Notes under the pieces: model-generated
The model's input: the letters and a program-made list of their open reading frames with translations, nothing else
Told to the model about the DNA's origin: nothing
The model's database searches: none
Made by a program: the position numbers and the translations under genes
Part shown: in pieces, positions 52,689-61,202 of the stretch
Position numbering within the stretch: the stretch's first letter is position 1
Layout: every line of letters starts with the position of its first letter
Assembly (NCBI RefSeq): GCF_028595305.1
Contig: NZ_JAQQXS010000005.1
Span: 1 to 64,000, forward strand
DNA: 64,000 nt
DNA from: Roseateles koreensis
GTDB taxonomy: Bacteria > Pseudomonadota > Gammaproteobacteria > Burkholderiales > Burkholderiaceae_C
Direction of reading: 5' to 3'

Positions 52689-53963
52689 TCAGTCTTTCCT
52701 GCCGTAGTCGGCGGGGACCCTGATCAGGGCGGTCATGACGAAGGAGGGCACGGTGGCGATCAACACCCAGATGAAGAAATGCAGGTAGCCGAGCTGCGCT
52801 TGCAGCCAGCCGCTCCACATGCCCGGCAGCATCATGCCCAGCGCCATGAAACCGGTGCAGAGGGCGTAATGCGCGGTCTTGTGAGGGCCTTCGGCCAACC
52901 ACATCATGGTCATCAGATAGACCGTGAAACCGAGGCCATAACCCAATTGCTCGACGGCCAATGCCAGGCTGATCACGAGCAGGCTGTCAGGCTGGGTCAG
53001 GGCCAAAATGAGAAAGGCGAGGTTGGGCACATGCATCAACAGCACCAGCGGCCACAGGGCCCGCTTGAGCCCCACGCGCGAGATGATCCAGCCGCCTGCC
53101 AAGCCGCCCAACGTGAGGGCGGTCAAGCCCACCGTGCCATAGGCGATGCCTACTTGCTTGTTGCTCAGCCCCAAGCCGCCAGCGCCGATCGTGTCGAGAA
53201 GAAAGGGCGCAGCGAGCTTCAGGAGTTGCGCTTCAGGGAATCGGTACAGCAGCAAGAAGCCGATGCCCACGCCGATGCCGGGCTTGCGAAAAAACTCCGC
53301 AAATACGCTCGCAAAGCCCGTCAGCAGGCCGCCTGGCGGGCGTGCCGCTTCGGGCGTCTCGACGTCCAGGGCAGGCCGGGGCAAGATCAGCCAGTGATAC
53401 ACCGCCATCAGCACAAACAGGCCGCCCAGCAGGCCGAACACCAGCGACCAGGCGGTGGTCATCGAGCCGGTGCGCTCCTGCAATTCACCCGCCAGATACA
53501 CCAGCCCGCCTTGCCCACCGATATTGGCCAGCCGGTAGAAGGTGGAGCGCACGCCGACGAAGGCCGCTTGGCTGCGCCGGGGCAGGGCCAGCATGTAGAA
53601 GCCATCGGCCGCAATATCGTGCGACGCCGAGGCGAAGGCCATCAGCCAGAACACCGCCAGACTGAGCTTGAAGGCCTGCGGCCCCGGCAGCGTCAGGGCC
53701 ACCATCGCCAGCGCGAGGCCGATGAGGAACTGCATCGCCACGATCCAGGCCCGCTTGGTGTGAACCAGCTCAATCAGCGGTGACCATAGCGGCTTGATCA
53801 CCCAGGGCAGGTAGAGCCAGCTCGTGTAGAGCGCGATGTCTGTGTTGTCCAGCCCGAGGTTTTTGTACAGGATGACCGACAGCGTCATCACCACCACATA
53901 GGGCAGGCCTTGGCCGAAGTAGAGCGATGGAATCCAGCGCCAGGGCGACGCCGTTGTGCTCAT
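52689..53963 (-). CDS. AmpG-type major-facilitator permease
   Basis: A 424-residue transporter with about 12 membrane segments. The start region IPSLYFGQGLPYVVVMTLSV, YTSWLYLPWVIKPLWSPLIE and FASASHDIAADGFYML match the AmpG/PAT branch. It imports anhydromuropeptides in cell-wall recycling in its best-known members. The ATG at 53963 (MSTTASPWRWIPS) was chosen over a longer start at 54140. Its downstream partner is the GHL10 hydrolase, which supports a murein-recycling role. Confidence 0.87.
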   Translation of the reverse strand: MSTTASPWRWIPSLYFGQGLPYVVVMTLSVILYKNLGLDNTDIALYTSWLYLPWVIKPLWSPLIELVHTKRAWIVAMQFLIGLALAMVALTLPGPQAFKLSLAVFWLMAFASASHDIAADGFYMLALPRRSQAAFVGVRSTFYRLANIGGQGGLVYLAGELQERTGSMTTAWSLVFGLLGGLFVLMAVYHWLILPRPALDVETPEAARPPGGLLTGFASVFAEFFRKPGIGVGIGFLLLYRFPEAQLLKLAAPFLLDTIGAGGLGLSNKQVGIAYGTVGLTALTLGGLAGGWIISRVGLKRALWPLVLLMHVPNLAFLILALTQPDSLLVISLALAVEQLGYGLGFTVYLMTMMWLAEGPHKTAHYALCTGFMALGMMLPGMWSGWLQAQLGYLHFFIWVLIATVPSFVMTALIRVPADYGRKD

Positions 53964-54249
53964 GACGTGGCGGCCAGGTGAGGTGCCGGGCAGCAAGCCG
54001 GCGAAGGAGGTGAAACAAACAGTGGCATGGGGCGATGGATCAGTCAGGGCGCCATTCTCCGTGACGCGGGCGCTGGATGGGGCGGGGGTTTTCGAAAAGG
54101 CGCGGCCCGGCGAATTACGCAGCGCACAAATATTTTTCAATGCCGCTGTAAGAACGGCACGCCGGCAGCGACTGAAGCAGCACAGGCTTCAGCATTTCAG
54201 CGACCTGTTCTGTCTCTAACCACTTGTTTTTACTGATCGGGAGTTCCTC
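53964..54249. promoter_or_regulatory. Divergent promoter region, AmpG-type gene / bufferin operon
   Basis: These 286 bases separate the divergent permease and bufferin genes and must carry both promoters. No coding frame is convincing. The last 100 bases are less GC-rich (54120-54245) and carry the ribosome-binding site gggag at 54239-54243 for bufA2. I cannot name a metal-regulator site with confidence. Confidence 0.5.
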
Positions 54250-54525
54250 ATGCAACAGACTTTCAAATCTCTCTCCGCTGGCCTGAGCATCGCTGCCGCC
54301 GCCGCCACCTTGTTCGCCAGTGCCGGCTTCAGCGTGAACGCGCAAGCGGCTGACGACGGCATGGGCATGGTCAAGTGCTCCGGCGTCAACAGCTGCAAGG
54401 GCACGGCCGATTGCAAGACCGCCAAGAACGAATGCAAGGGCCAGAACAGCTGCAAGGGCCAGGGCTGGGTCAGCAAGAAGTCGGCGGACGAGTGCACAAA
54501 AATGGGCGGAAAGGTCGAAAAGTAA
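54250..54525 (+). CDS. bufA2: Bufferin-type RiPP metallophore precursor (BufA2-like)
   Basis: A 91-residue precursor. The N-terminal ~33 residues form an unusually long signal peptide (LSIAAAAATLFASAGFSVNA, cleavage after AQA near 33), which serves as leader in this RiPP class. The core has six Cys (43, 49, 55, 62, 68, 82) in Lys/Gly-rich repeats: KCSGVNSCKG, DCKTAKNECKG, QNSCKGQGW. Known bufferins carry Cys-derived thiooxazoles made by a DUF692 enzyme and bind copper in the periplasm. It heads an operon with the DUF692 and DUF2063 genes. The class assignment rests on this context plus the Cys pattern. Confidence 0.88.
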   Translation: MQQTFKSLSAGLSIAAAAATLFASAGFSVNAQAADDGMGMVKCSGVNSCKGTADCKTAKNECKGQNSCKGQGWVSKKSADECTKMGGKVEK

Positions 54526-54646
54526 GCGCGATCCTGCACTGACAGTCAGCGCTCCTGGGACTGCACGCTGTGCAAGCCCAGGGGCGTGGCCCGTAGCCTG
54601 CAAGACCTGACCCACAGCACGGGCTATTTATCCAGCGAAATATCCT

Positions 54647-55519
54647 ATGACAACACCTGTTCATGGCTTCGGTCTCGGCCTGCGGCCCGAGCATTACAGC
54701 GCTTTTGAGTCGCCATTGTCCCGAGGGCTGCGCCCGGACTGGTTGGAAATCATCTCGGAAAACTATATGGTGCCGGGTGGCCGCCCGCTGCACCATCTGG
54801 ACCGTATCCGGCGCGATTACCCCATGGTCATGCATGGCGTGTCGCTGTCCATCGGCAGCACCGACGATTTGAATCTGGACTATCTCCAAGCCTTGAAGAG
54901 CTTGGCGGCGCGGGTACAACCGGCCTGGGTCTCAGACCATTTGTGTTGGACCGGCGTGGATCACCGCAATCTGCACGACCTGTTGCCCATGCCCTGCACA
55001 GAGTCGGCGCTGGCGCATCTGGTGCCGCGCATCCAGCAGGTGCAGGAGTTTCTGCAGCGCCCGCTGGTGCTGGAAAACGCCTCCAGCTATGTGCGATTCA
55101 CGGCCGATGAAATGAGTGAAGCCCAGTTCGTGGCCGAGCTGCTGCGCCGTAGCGGCTGCCAGTTATTGCTGGACGTGAACAACGTCTATGTGTCCAGCCG
55201 CAATCATGGCTTTGATCCACGCGATTACATCGACCGCATGCCCGCCAGCCAGGTGGTGCAGATCCATCTCGCCGGGCATGAAGATCGCGGCACGCTGGTG
55301 GTGGACACGCACGATGCACCCGTCTGTGACGCGGTTTGGCAGCTCTATGTCTACACCCTGCTGCGCCTGGGCTTCAAGCCCACCATGATCGAGCGGGACG
55401 ACCACATTCCTCCCTTGAATGACTTGTTGCTTGAGCTGGACCAGGCGCGCCAACTGGCTGCCACCGCGCTCAAACCCACGCAGATTGCTGCGCCGCGCGC
55501 CGCAGCGGCGATTGTTTGA
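54647..55519 (+). CDS. bufB: DUF692 multinuclear non-heme iron oxidative enzyme (BufB/MbnB-like)
   Basis: A 290-residue TIM-barrel enzyme that modifies RiPP cysteines using iron and O2. Conserved metal-ligand regions are visible: GLRPEHYSAF, WLEIISENYM, MHGVSLSIGS, WVSDHLCWTG, LVLENASSY, LLLDVNNVYVSSRNHG, QIHLAGHED and MIERDDHIPP. MbnB and TglH are characterised relatives. It lies 121 bases after the precursor and 9 before the partner gene. The Ala-rich C-terminus (AAPRAAAAIV) is probably not structural. Confidence 0.93.
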   Translation: MTTPVHGFGLGLRPEHYSAFESPLSRGLRPDWLEIISENYMVPGGRPLHHLDRIRRDYPMVMHGVSLSIGSTDDLNLDYLQALKSLAARVQPAWVSDHLCWTGVDHRNLHDLLPMPCTESALAHLVPRIQQVQEFLQRPLVLENASSYVRFTADEMSEAQFVAELLRRSGCQLLLDVNNVYVSSRNHGFDPRDYIDRMPASQVVQIHLAGHEDRGTLVVDTHDAPVCDAVWQLYVYTLLRLGFKPTMIERDDHIPPLNDLLLELDQARQLAATALKPTQIAAPRAAAAIV

Positions 55520-55528
55520 GGCCGCGTC

Positions 55529-56386
55529 ATGCCCGTGCAAAACCTTGATCACAGCGCGCCGAAACCGCCAAAGCCGTCGCAGCCCTTGCCGCCGCTGGCC
55601 TGCTTGAGGGTCCAGCAGCTGGCGCTGCAGCGCGCCGTTTTGAATCCTGCCGCTGCGCAGCCGTTCGGCCTGGGGGGTGTCACGTCACCCGGCTTGCCGA
55701 TTTACGCCGAGGCGTACCGCGCCCGCTTGGTGGCGGCCCTGCGCGACAACTACACCGTCTTGAGCCGTGCCATGGGGGATGAAGCCTTTGACGCCCTGGC
55801 GCGAGCCTATGTGGACGCCCACCCGTCCGCGCATCCGTCGATCCGCTGGTTCGGCCACCAACTGGCTGAGTACATGGGCGGGCCTGTGGGCGACGCATGG
55901 GTGCCGCATCCCGCCCTGATCGACTTTGCCCGTATGGACTGGGCCTTGCGCGAAGCCTTCGACGGCCCGGATGCCCCGCCGCTGACGATCGTGCAGCTCG
56001 CCGAATGGCCGGCTGGGGCTTGGCCACAGCAGGTGTTCAGGCTCCATCCGACTGTGCGTCTGGTGCCGATGACATGGGCCATCGAGCCAGCATGGCGAGC
56101 CCTGCGGGCCGTCGACCCCGATGCTGGCGAGGCCGACCCCGTGCTGCCCGAGCCGCAAGCCCAGGTGCATTTGCTGCTGGTGTGGCGTGAGGCGCTGGAA
56201 ACCCGTTGGCGCTCGCTGCCTGCCCACGAGGCGGCGTTGCTGCAGGCGATGGCCCGCGGCGATTGTTTTGCCGAAATTTGCGAGCAAGCGGCTGCCACCG
56301 GTCTGACAGGCTCGGCCGACCTTGCCGCCGCCCAGGTCTTGCAAGCCTTGCTGACTTGGGTGACGGCCGGCTTGTTGGTGTTGTAA
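55529..56386 (+). CDS. bufC: DUF2063 partner protein (BufC-like)
   Basis: A 285-residue protein. The N-terminal DUF2063 domain (about 25-130) has LPIYAEAYRARLVAALRDNY, AMGDEAFDALARAYVDAHPS and RWFGHQLAEYM. The partner protein binds the RiPP leader and activates the DUF692 enzyme in known systems. The C-terminal part is helical and less conserved. It follows bufB by 9 bases with no other gene between. No DoxX or second precursor gene follows; the next gene is convergent. Confidence 0.9.
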   Translation: MPVQNLDHSAPKPPKPSQPLPPLACLRVQQLALQRAVLNPAAAQPFGLGGVTSPGLPIYAEAYRARLVAALRDNYTVLSRAMGDEAFDALARAYVDAHPSAHPSIRWFGHQLAEYMGGPVGDAWVPHPALIDFARMDWALREAFDGPDAPPLTIVQLAEWPAGAWPQQVFRLHPTVRLVPMTWAIEPAWRALRAVDPDAGEADPVLPEPQAQVHLLLVWREALETRWRSLPAHEAALLQAMARGDCFAEICEQAAATGLTGSADLAAAQVLQALLTWVTAGLLVL

Positions 56387-56395
56387 GAAGGTCTT

Positions 56396-57379
56396 TTAGC
56401 TTTCAGCGCCGGCGCGTGCGCGGCGCGCATAACGCTGAGCCAGCACGGCGCACACCATCAGCTGAATTTGATGGAACAGCATCAGCGGCAGCAGCATCAC
56501 GCCCACCACGGGCGCCGCGAACAGCACTTTGGCCATGGGCACGCCACTGGCCAGGCTTTTCTTGGAGCCGCAAAAGACGATGGTGATCTCGTCTTCTTTG
56601 CCGAAGCCGAGCGCACGGCTGCTCCAGGTCGTCAAGGTCAGTGTCAGGGCCAGCAGCAAGCCGCAGGCCACGGTCAGCGACAGCAACACCAGGGGCGGAA
56701 CCTGCTTCCACAGCCCCTCCACCACCGCAGCGCTGAAGGCGGTGTAAACCACCAGCAAGATGGAGCCTTGGTCGACGAATTTCAGCCCGGCTGCGTGTCG
56801 TTTGACGGTGGCGCCAATCCAGGGTTGCAGCAATTGGCCCGCCACAAAGGGCAGCAGCAGCTGCAACATGATATGGCCCACGGCATCCAGCGTGCCGGAG
56901 CGCGCCACATCGCCGCTCACCACCAGCACACTGACCAGCAAAGGCGTGATGAACACGCCCAGCAGGCTCGACGCTGAGGCGCTGCACACGGCGGCCGACA
57001 CATTGCCCCGCGCCAGGGCGGTGAAGGCAATGGCCGATTGCACCGTGGCGGGCAGGGTGCACAGAAACAGCATGCCAACGGCCAGATCGGGGGTCAACAT
57101 CAGGCCAAACAAAGGCTTGAGCAAGAGCCCCAGCAGCGGAAACAAAACAAAGGTGCAGGCCAGCACCAAGAGATGCAGCCGCCAGTGGCTGAGGCCTGCC
57201 ACCACTGCATCGCGCGACAGCTTGGCGCCGTGCAGAAAAAACAGCAGGGCAATTGCCAGGGTGGTGATCAACTCGAAGCTTTGTGCCACAAGGCCTTGGG
57301 CCGGCCACAGGCTGGCCAAGGTGACGGTGGCGAGCAGACAGAGCGTGAAGTTGTCGGGTAGAAAACGAGGACGGGTCAT
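56396..57379 (-). CDS. Bile acid:sodium symporter family protein (YfeH-like)
   Basis: A 327-residue inner-membrane protein with about nine or ten helices and the BASS fold. ELITTLAIALLFFLHGAKLS is the YfeH-branch signature, CTLPATVQSAIAFTALARGN and FCGSKKSLASGVPMAKVLF (partly) form the inverted-repeat core. Bacterial relatives carry organic acids or other anions; the substrate here is unknown. The ATG at 57379 (MTRPRFLPDN) was preferred to a longer start at 57550. It ends 10 bases from bufC, convergent. Confidence 0.9.
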   Translation of the reverse strand: MTRPRFLPDNFTLCLLATVTLASLWPAQGLVAQSFELITTLAIALLFFLHGAKLSRDAVVAGLSHWRLHLLVLACTFVLFPLLGLLLKPLFGLMLTPDLAVGMLFLCTLPATVQSAIAFTALARGNVSAAVCSASASSLLGVFITPLLVSVLVVSGDVARSGTLDAVGHIMLQLLLPFVAGQLLQPWIGATVKRHAAGLKFVDQGSILLVVYTAFSAAVVEGLWKQVPPLVLLSLTVACGLLLALTLTLTTWSSRALGFGKEDEITIVFCGSKKSLASGVPMAKVLFAAPVVGVMLLPLMLFHQIQLMVCAVLAQRYARRARAGAES

Positions 57380-57612
57380 GGCGGCGGCTGGTTTGTAGGG
57401 CTGCAACAAAAGAGTTGGGGACGGGCGGGGGAGAGCCGACGCGGCACGATTTTGCACCGGATTCAGTGCGGCAACCTGTGGGCGGGCTAACGCCACTTGC
57501 AAGCGCAGGTGCCGGTGCAAGCTCAAGCGCAATTTCCCGCTTGCAGGCATGATTCAATTTTTGATTTTGTGGCGGCCCGGTGCCAACACAACCACCGATG
57601 GAGACTCGACCC

Positions 57613-58239
57613 ATGTCCTATTTCGATTTCAAGAAGACTCCGGCGTTCCGGAGTGCCGGTCTGCGCAGCACGTTGCTCGGCTTGGTCCTGAGTGGGTATG
57701 GGGCGGTGGCGCTAGCGGCCTTGCCGGTGGGCGCCCCGGCGCCGGATTTCAGCGCCGAAGCGGCGGTGGGCGGCACGCCCTTCAAGTTCAAACTTGCCGA
57801 GGCCTTGAAGAATGGGCCTGTGGTGCTGTACTTTTATCCCAAGGCCTTCACCAGCGGCTGCACGATTGAGGCGCATCAGTTTGCGGAAGCCACCGATGAG
57901 TTCAAGGCGATGGGAGTGACGGTGATCGGCATTTCCAATGACGAGATCGAGACCTTGAAAAAGTTCTCGGTGGAAGCCTGCCGTAACAAGTTTGCCGTGG
58001 CTGCGGACGCCGGCGCCAAGGTCATGGCCGCCTACGACGCCAAGCTGATGTTGATGCCGAGCATGGCCGACCGCATTTCTTACCTCATCAGTGCGGATGG
58101 TCACATCGCCGCGGTGCACGCCAGCCTCGACGCCGAGGGACATGTCAGCGCCATGATGCAAGCCACCCGGGCGCTGCAAGCCGCAGACAAAACCAAGCCT
58201 CTCGCCAAGCCTGTCGTTAAGCCCGTTGTTAAACCATGA
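57613..58239 (+). CDS. Periplasmic peroxiredoxin (AhpC/TSA, PrxQ-like)
   Basis: A 208-residue exported thiol peroxidase. A signal peptide near residues 18-37 (STLLGLVLSGYGAVALAALP) precedes the thioredoxin fold. The peroxidatic Cys is C83 in YPKAFTSGCTIEAHQF, and C123 in VEACRNKF is a possible resolving Cys. The C-terminus is a repeated Lys-Pro tail (KPLAKPVVKPVVKP). The gene overlaps the amidase gene start by 4 bases (ATGA at 58236-58239). The family removes hydrogen peroxide and organic hydroperoxides. Confidence 0.9.
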   Translation: MSYFDFKKTPAFRSAGLRSTLLGLVLSGYGAVALAALPVGAPAPDFSAEAAVGGTPFKFKLAEALKNGPVVLYFYPKAFTSGCTIEAHQFAEATDEFKAMGVTVIGISNDEIETLKKFSVEACRNKFAVAADAGAKVMAAYDAKLMLMPSMADRISYLISADGHIAAVHASLDAEGHVSAMMQATRALQAADKTKPLAKPVVKPVVKP

Positions 58240-59630
58240 GTGCTGACCCTGCCTTGCATGCGCTCAGCGCGGTTGAACTGCTGGCGGCCTACCGCAGCCG
58301 GCAACTCTCACCCGTGGAGGTGACGCGCGCGGTGCTTGCGCACATCGAACGCTGGGAGCCGCAACTGCAGGCGCTCTATGCCTTCGACCCTGAACGGGCC
58401 CTGCAGCAAGCCCGGGCGTCGGAGGCCCGGTGGTTGCGGGGTGAAGCGCTGGCTCTGGACGGCGTGCCCTTGACCTTGAAAGAGAACATTGCCACCCAGG
58501 GCACGCCGATGCCCTTGGGCACGGCCGCCAGCGACCTGATCCCGGCTACGGAAGACGCGCCGCCCGCGGCCCGCCTGCGCGAGGCCGGCGCCGTGCTGTT
58601 GGCCAAAACCACCATGCCCGACTACGGCATGCTGAGTTCGGGGCTGTCGAGCTTTCATCCGCTGAGCCGCAACCCCTGGGATCTGCGCAAGAACCCGGGT
58701 GGCTCGAGTGCCGGGGCTGCTGCCGCTGCGGCAGCGGGTTATGGCCCCTTGCATGTGGGCACCGACATTGGCGGCTCGCTGCGCTTGCCCGCAGGCTGGT
58801 GCGGCATCTTCAGCCTCAAGCCCAGCGGCGGGCGCATTCCCATCAAGCCGGCTTACGCGGGCCGGGTGGCCGGGCCGATGACACGCACCGTGGCTGACGC
58901 CGCGCTGATGATGGCCGAACTCAGCCGGCCGGATTGGCGCGACCCCACCAGCCTGCCCACACAGGCCTTGGACTGGCGGGCTCCGCCGCTTGCGCTCAAG
59001 GGTTTGAAATTGGGGCTGATGTTGGACGCCGGCTGGGGCATGGCGGTTGAGCCCCAAACGGCGGCGGCAGTTTTGGATGCTGCCCGTCGCTTTGAGCAAG
59101 CGGGCGCCGAGGTGCAGCCGATGGCGGGCTTCAGCACCCGGGCCATGGTTGAGGGGCTGGACAAGTTCTGGCGCATGCGCTCCTGGTTGGATTTCCGAAA
59201 ATTGCCGGCGGCGCGGCAGGACAAGGTGCTGCCCTACATCCGCGCTTGGGTGGAGACGGCGGCCCATCTGCGCGCGGACGAGCTCTTCGAGGGCTACAGC
59301 CAGATGGCTGCTTTTCGTGAAGCCGCTGTGGCGGCGTGCCAGCCTTTTGACTATGTGCTGTCGCCCGTCAGCCCGGTGGCAGCCTTTGCGGCCGAGTGGG
59401 CCAGCCCTTTGAACGATCCCGCGCAGCCTTTCGAGCACATCGCTTTCACCTTGCCCTTCAATATGAGCGAGCAGCCGGCGGCATCCATCAATTGCGCCTA
59501 CACCGACACCGGTTTGCCCATTGGCCTGCAAATCGTTGGCCGGCGTTTTGATGACCTGGGGGTGATGCAACTGTCCGCCGCCTTCGAGCGCTTGCGTGCC
59601 CCCCAGCGCGCTTGGCCCGAACCCGCGTAG
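58236..59630 (+). CDS. Amidase, amidase-signature family
   Basis: A 464-residue amidase with the Ser-cisSer-Lys triad. K82 is in LTLKENIATQG, cis-Ser157 is in NPGGSSAGAAA, and nucleophile S181 is in VGTDIGGSLRLPAG. Substrates may be amides of aromatic or aliphatic acids; the family cannot be split by eye. There is no signal peptide. Its ATG overlaps the peroxiredoxin stop, so translation is coupled. The 202 bases after it contain only a short palindrome (gggaca-aac-tgtccc, 59657-59671). Confidence 0.92.
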   Translation: MSADPALHALSAVELLAAYRSRQLSPVEVTRAVLAHIERWEPQLQALYAFDPERALQQARASEARWLRGEALALDGVPLTLKENIATQGTPMPLGTAASDLIPATEDAPPAARLREAGAVLLAKTTMPDYGMLSSGLSSFHPLSRNPWDLRKNPGGSSAGAAAAAAAGYGPLHVGTDIGGSLRLPAGWCGIFSLKPSGGRIPIKPAYAGRVAGPMTRTVADAALMMAELSRPDWRDPTSLPTQALDWRAPPLALKGLKLGLMLDAGWGMAVEPQTAAAVLDAARRFEQAGAEVQPMAGFSTRAMVEGLDKFWRMRSWLDFRKLPAARQDKVLPYIRAWVETAAHLRADELFEGYSQMAAFREAAVAACQPFDYVLSPVSPVAAFAAEWASPLNDPAQPFEHIAFTLPFNMSEQPAASINCAYTDTGLPIGLQIVGRRFDDLGVMQLSAAFERLRAPQRAWPEPA

Positions 59631-59832
59631 GAATTCCGAGGCATGTAGCTGATTTATGGGACAAACTGTCCCCTATCGTCGACCAAGAGGCGGTCAGCGA
59701 CCCACACAATCCGCCCTGGTTGTCATCCCTGTGCCCAGGCCATGTGTCTTCATGGGCGGCCTAGCCAATCGGCCGCAGGGGTGGTGCAATGCGACGGGTT
59801 GATTGATTCACAACATATAAAGGATGCAGGCG

Positions 59833-60525
59833 ATGAACAAATATGGTGCGGAGTTTTTGGGGACCTTCTGGCTGGTGCTGGGCGGTTGCGGCAGTGCGGT
59901 GCTGGCAGCCGTGTTTCCCAACAGCCTGGGCATTGGTTTCCATGGGGTGGCTTTGGCCTTCGGCTTGACCGTGCTGACCATGGCTTATGCCGTGGGTCAT
60001 ATTTCGGGCGGGCATTTCAACCCGGCGGTGTCGGTGGGCTTGTGCGTGGGGGGGCGCTTTCCGGCCTCGCAACTGCTGCCTTACATCGTGGCGCAGGTGC
60101 TGGGCGGTTTGGCCGCAGGCGGCGTGCTGTACCTGATCGCCAGCGGCAAGGCCGACTTTGATCTGGCCGGCGGCTTTGCGTCCAACGGCTACGGTGAACA
60201 CTCGCCGGGTCGCTTTTCCATGCAAGCGGCGCTGATCACCGAGGTGGTGATGACGGCCTTCTTCCTGATCATCATCATGGGCGCTACCGATTCACGCGCC
60301 CCCGCCGGCTTTGCGCCCATCGCCATCGGCCTGGGCCTGACGCTGATTCACCTGATCAGCATTCCGGTCACCAACACCTCCGTCAATCCGGCGCGCAGCA
60401 CCGGCGTGGCGCTCTATGTGGGGGGCTGGGCAGTGCAGCAACTGTGGCTGTTCTGGGTGGCGCCCATCGTGGGTGCCGTCATCGGCGCGTTGAGCTACCG
60501 TATGGTGGCGGGCGAGCAGCGCTGA
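59833..60525 (+). CDS. aqpZ: Aquaporin Z
   Basis: A 230-residue six-helix water channel. Both NPA boxes are present: HFNPAVSVG (about 62) and [10 protein letters not shown] (about 186). The AqpZ opening [20 protein letters not shown] and the [12 protein letters not shown] motif are clear. The Arg after the second NPA and the AqpZ-type start favour a water-selective pore rather than glycerol transport. The ATG at 59833 was chosen over one at 59824. A strong terminator follows. Confidence 0.95.
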   Translation: MNKYGAEFLGTFWLVLGGCGSAVLAAVFPNSLGIGFHGVALAFGLTVLTMAYAVGHISGGHFNPAVSVGLCVGGRFPASQLLPYIVAQVLGGLAAGGVLYLIASGKADFDLAGGFASNGYGEHSPGRFSMQAALITEVVMTAFFLIIIMGATDSRAPAGFAPIAIGLGLTLIHLISIPVTNTSVNPARSTGVALYVGGWAVQQLWLFWVAPIVGAVIGALSYRMVAGEQR

Positions 60526-60552
60526 GGCCTTGCGTCTTGTTTGAAAGCCTTG

Positions 60553-60579
60553 AAAGCCGACCCTAGGGTCGGCTTTTTT
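60553..60579 (+). terminator. Terminator after aqpZ
   Basis: The arms aaagccgaccc and gggtcggcttt form an 11-bp stem with a short TA-centre loop, followed by TTT. It ends 56 bases before the next gene. Confidence 0.9.
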
Positions 60580-60635
60580 GCATTTGGCTGTCTTGAGTGG
60601 GGTGGTAGATTGGGCTTCGCAAAGGAATCCTGATC

Positions 60636-61169
60636 ATGCCTTTTGATTTGCCAGCTGCGCTGGGCCCTTATTTGTTGCCACTGCTGATTGCGGTGCCCCT
60701 GGCCATTGTGGTGTTCGTCATCAGTGCCCGCCGCGGTGACGACCCGACCGCGCGCGACACCGTTGCGCCCTCCACGCTGCAGCCCGAGTCGGTGCACCTG
60801 CTCGTGGTTGACGATTCGGCCGTTGCCCGGGCCAAATTGGGCCGCTTGTTTGAAGGCGCCGGCTATCCGGTCACCCTGGCTCGCGACGGGGTGGAAGCCC
60901 TGGCCTGCCTGGCGGAGCGGCGGTTCGACGTGCTGATCACCGATCTGGAAATGCCCAATAAAGACGGTTTCGAGTTGATCGCCGCCGTGCAGGGCAGCCT
61001 GGAGACGGAAGATCTGCCCGTCATTGCCATCACCGGCCATGACGAGATGCAGGCCAGGGTCCATCAGGTTCAGGGCCTGTACGGCATTTTCAAAAAGCCG
61101 TGGAACGACCGAGAACTGCTCAAGCGCGTAGAAACCTTGTCGAGCTTGCGGCGCAAGAAAAAGCGCTGA
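60636..61169 (+). CDS. Membrane-anchored stand-alone receiver-domain protein
   Basis: A 177-residue protein with one N-terminal transmembrane helix (about 10-30, LGPYLLPLLIAVPLAIVVFV). A linker leads to a CheY-like receiver domain (about 53-173). The acidic pocket is D59-D60 (VVDDSAVAR), the phospho-acceptor is D103 (ITDLEMPNKDG), and the switch residues are T133 (AITGHD) and K154 (IFKKPWND). No output domain follows. A membrane-tethered single receiver is unusual. No histidine kinase is adjacent, so its partner is unknown. The basic C-terminus (RRKKKR) is not part of the fold. Confidence 0.9.
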   Translation: MPFDLPAALGPYLLPLLIAVPLAIVVFVISARRGDDPTARDTVAPSTLQPESVHLLVVDDSAVARAKLGRLFEGAGYPVTLARDGVEALACLAERRFDVLITDLEMPNKDGFELIAAVQGSLETEDLPVIAITGHDEMQARVHQVQGLYGIFKKPWNDRELLKRVETLSSLRRKKKR

Positions 61170-61202
61170 CGCCGAAATCCTGCACCCTACGCATGACCCG
61201 TT

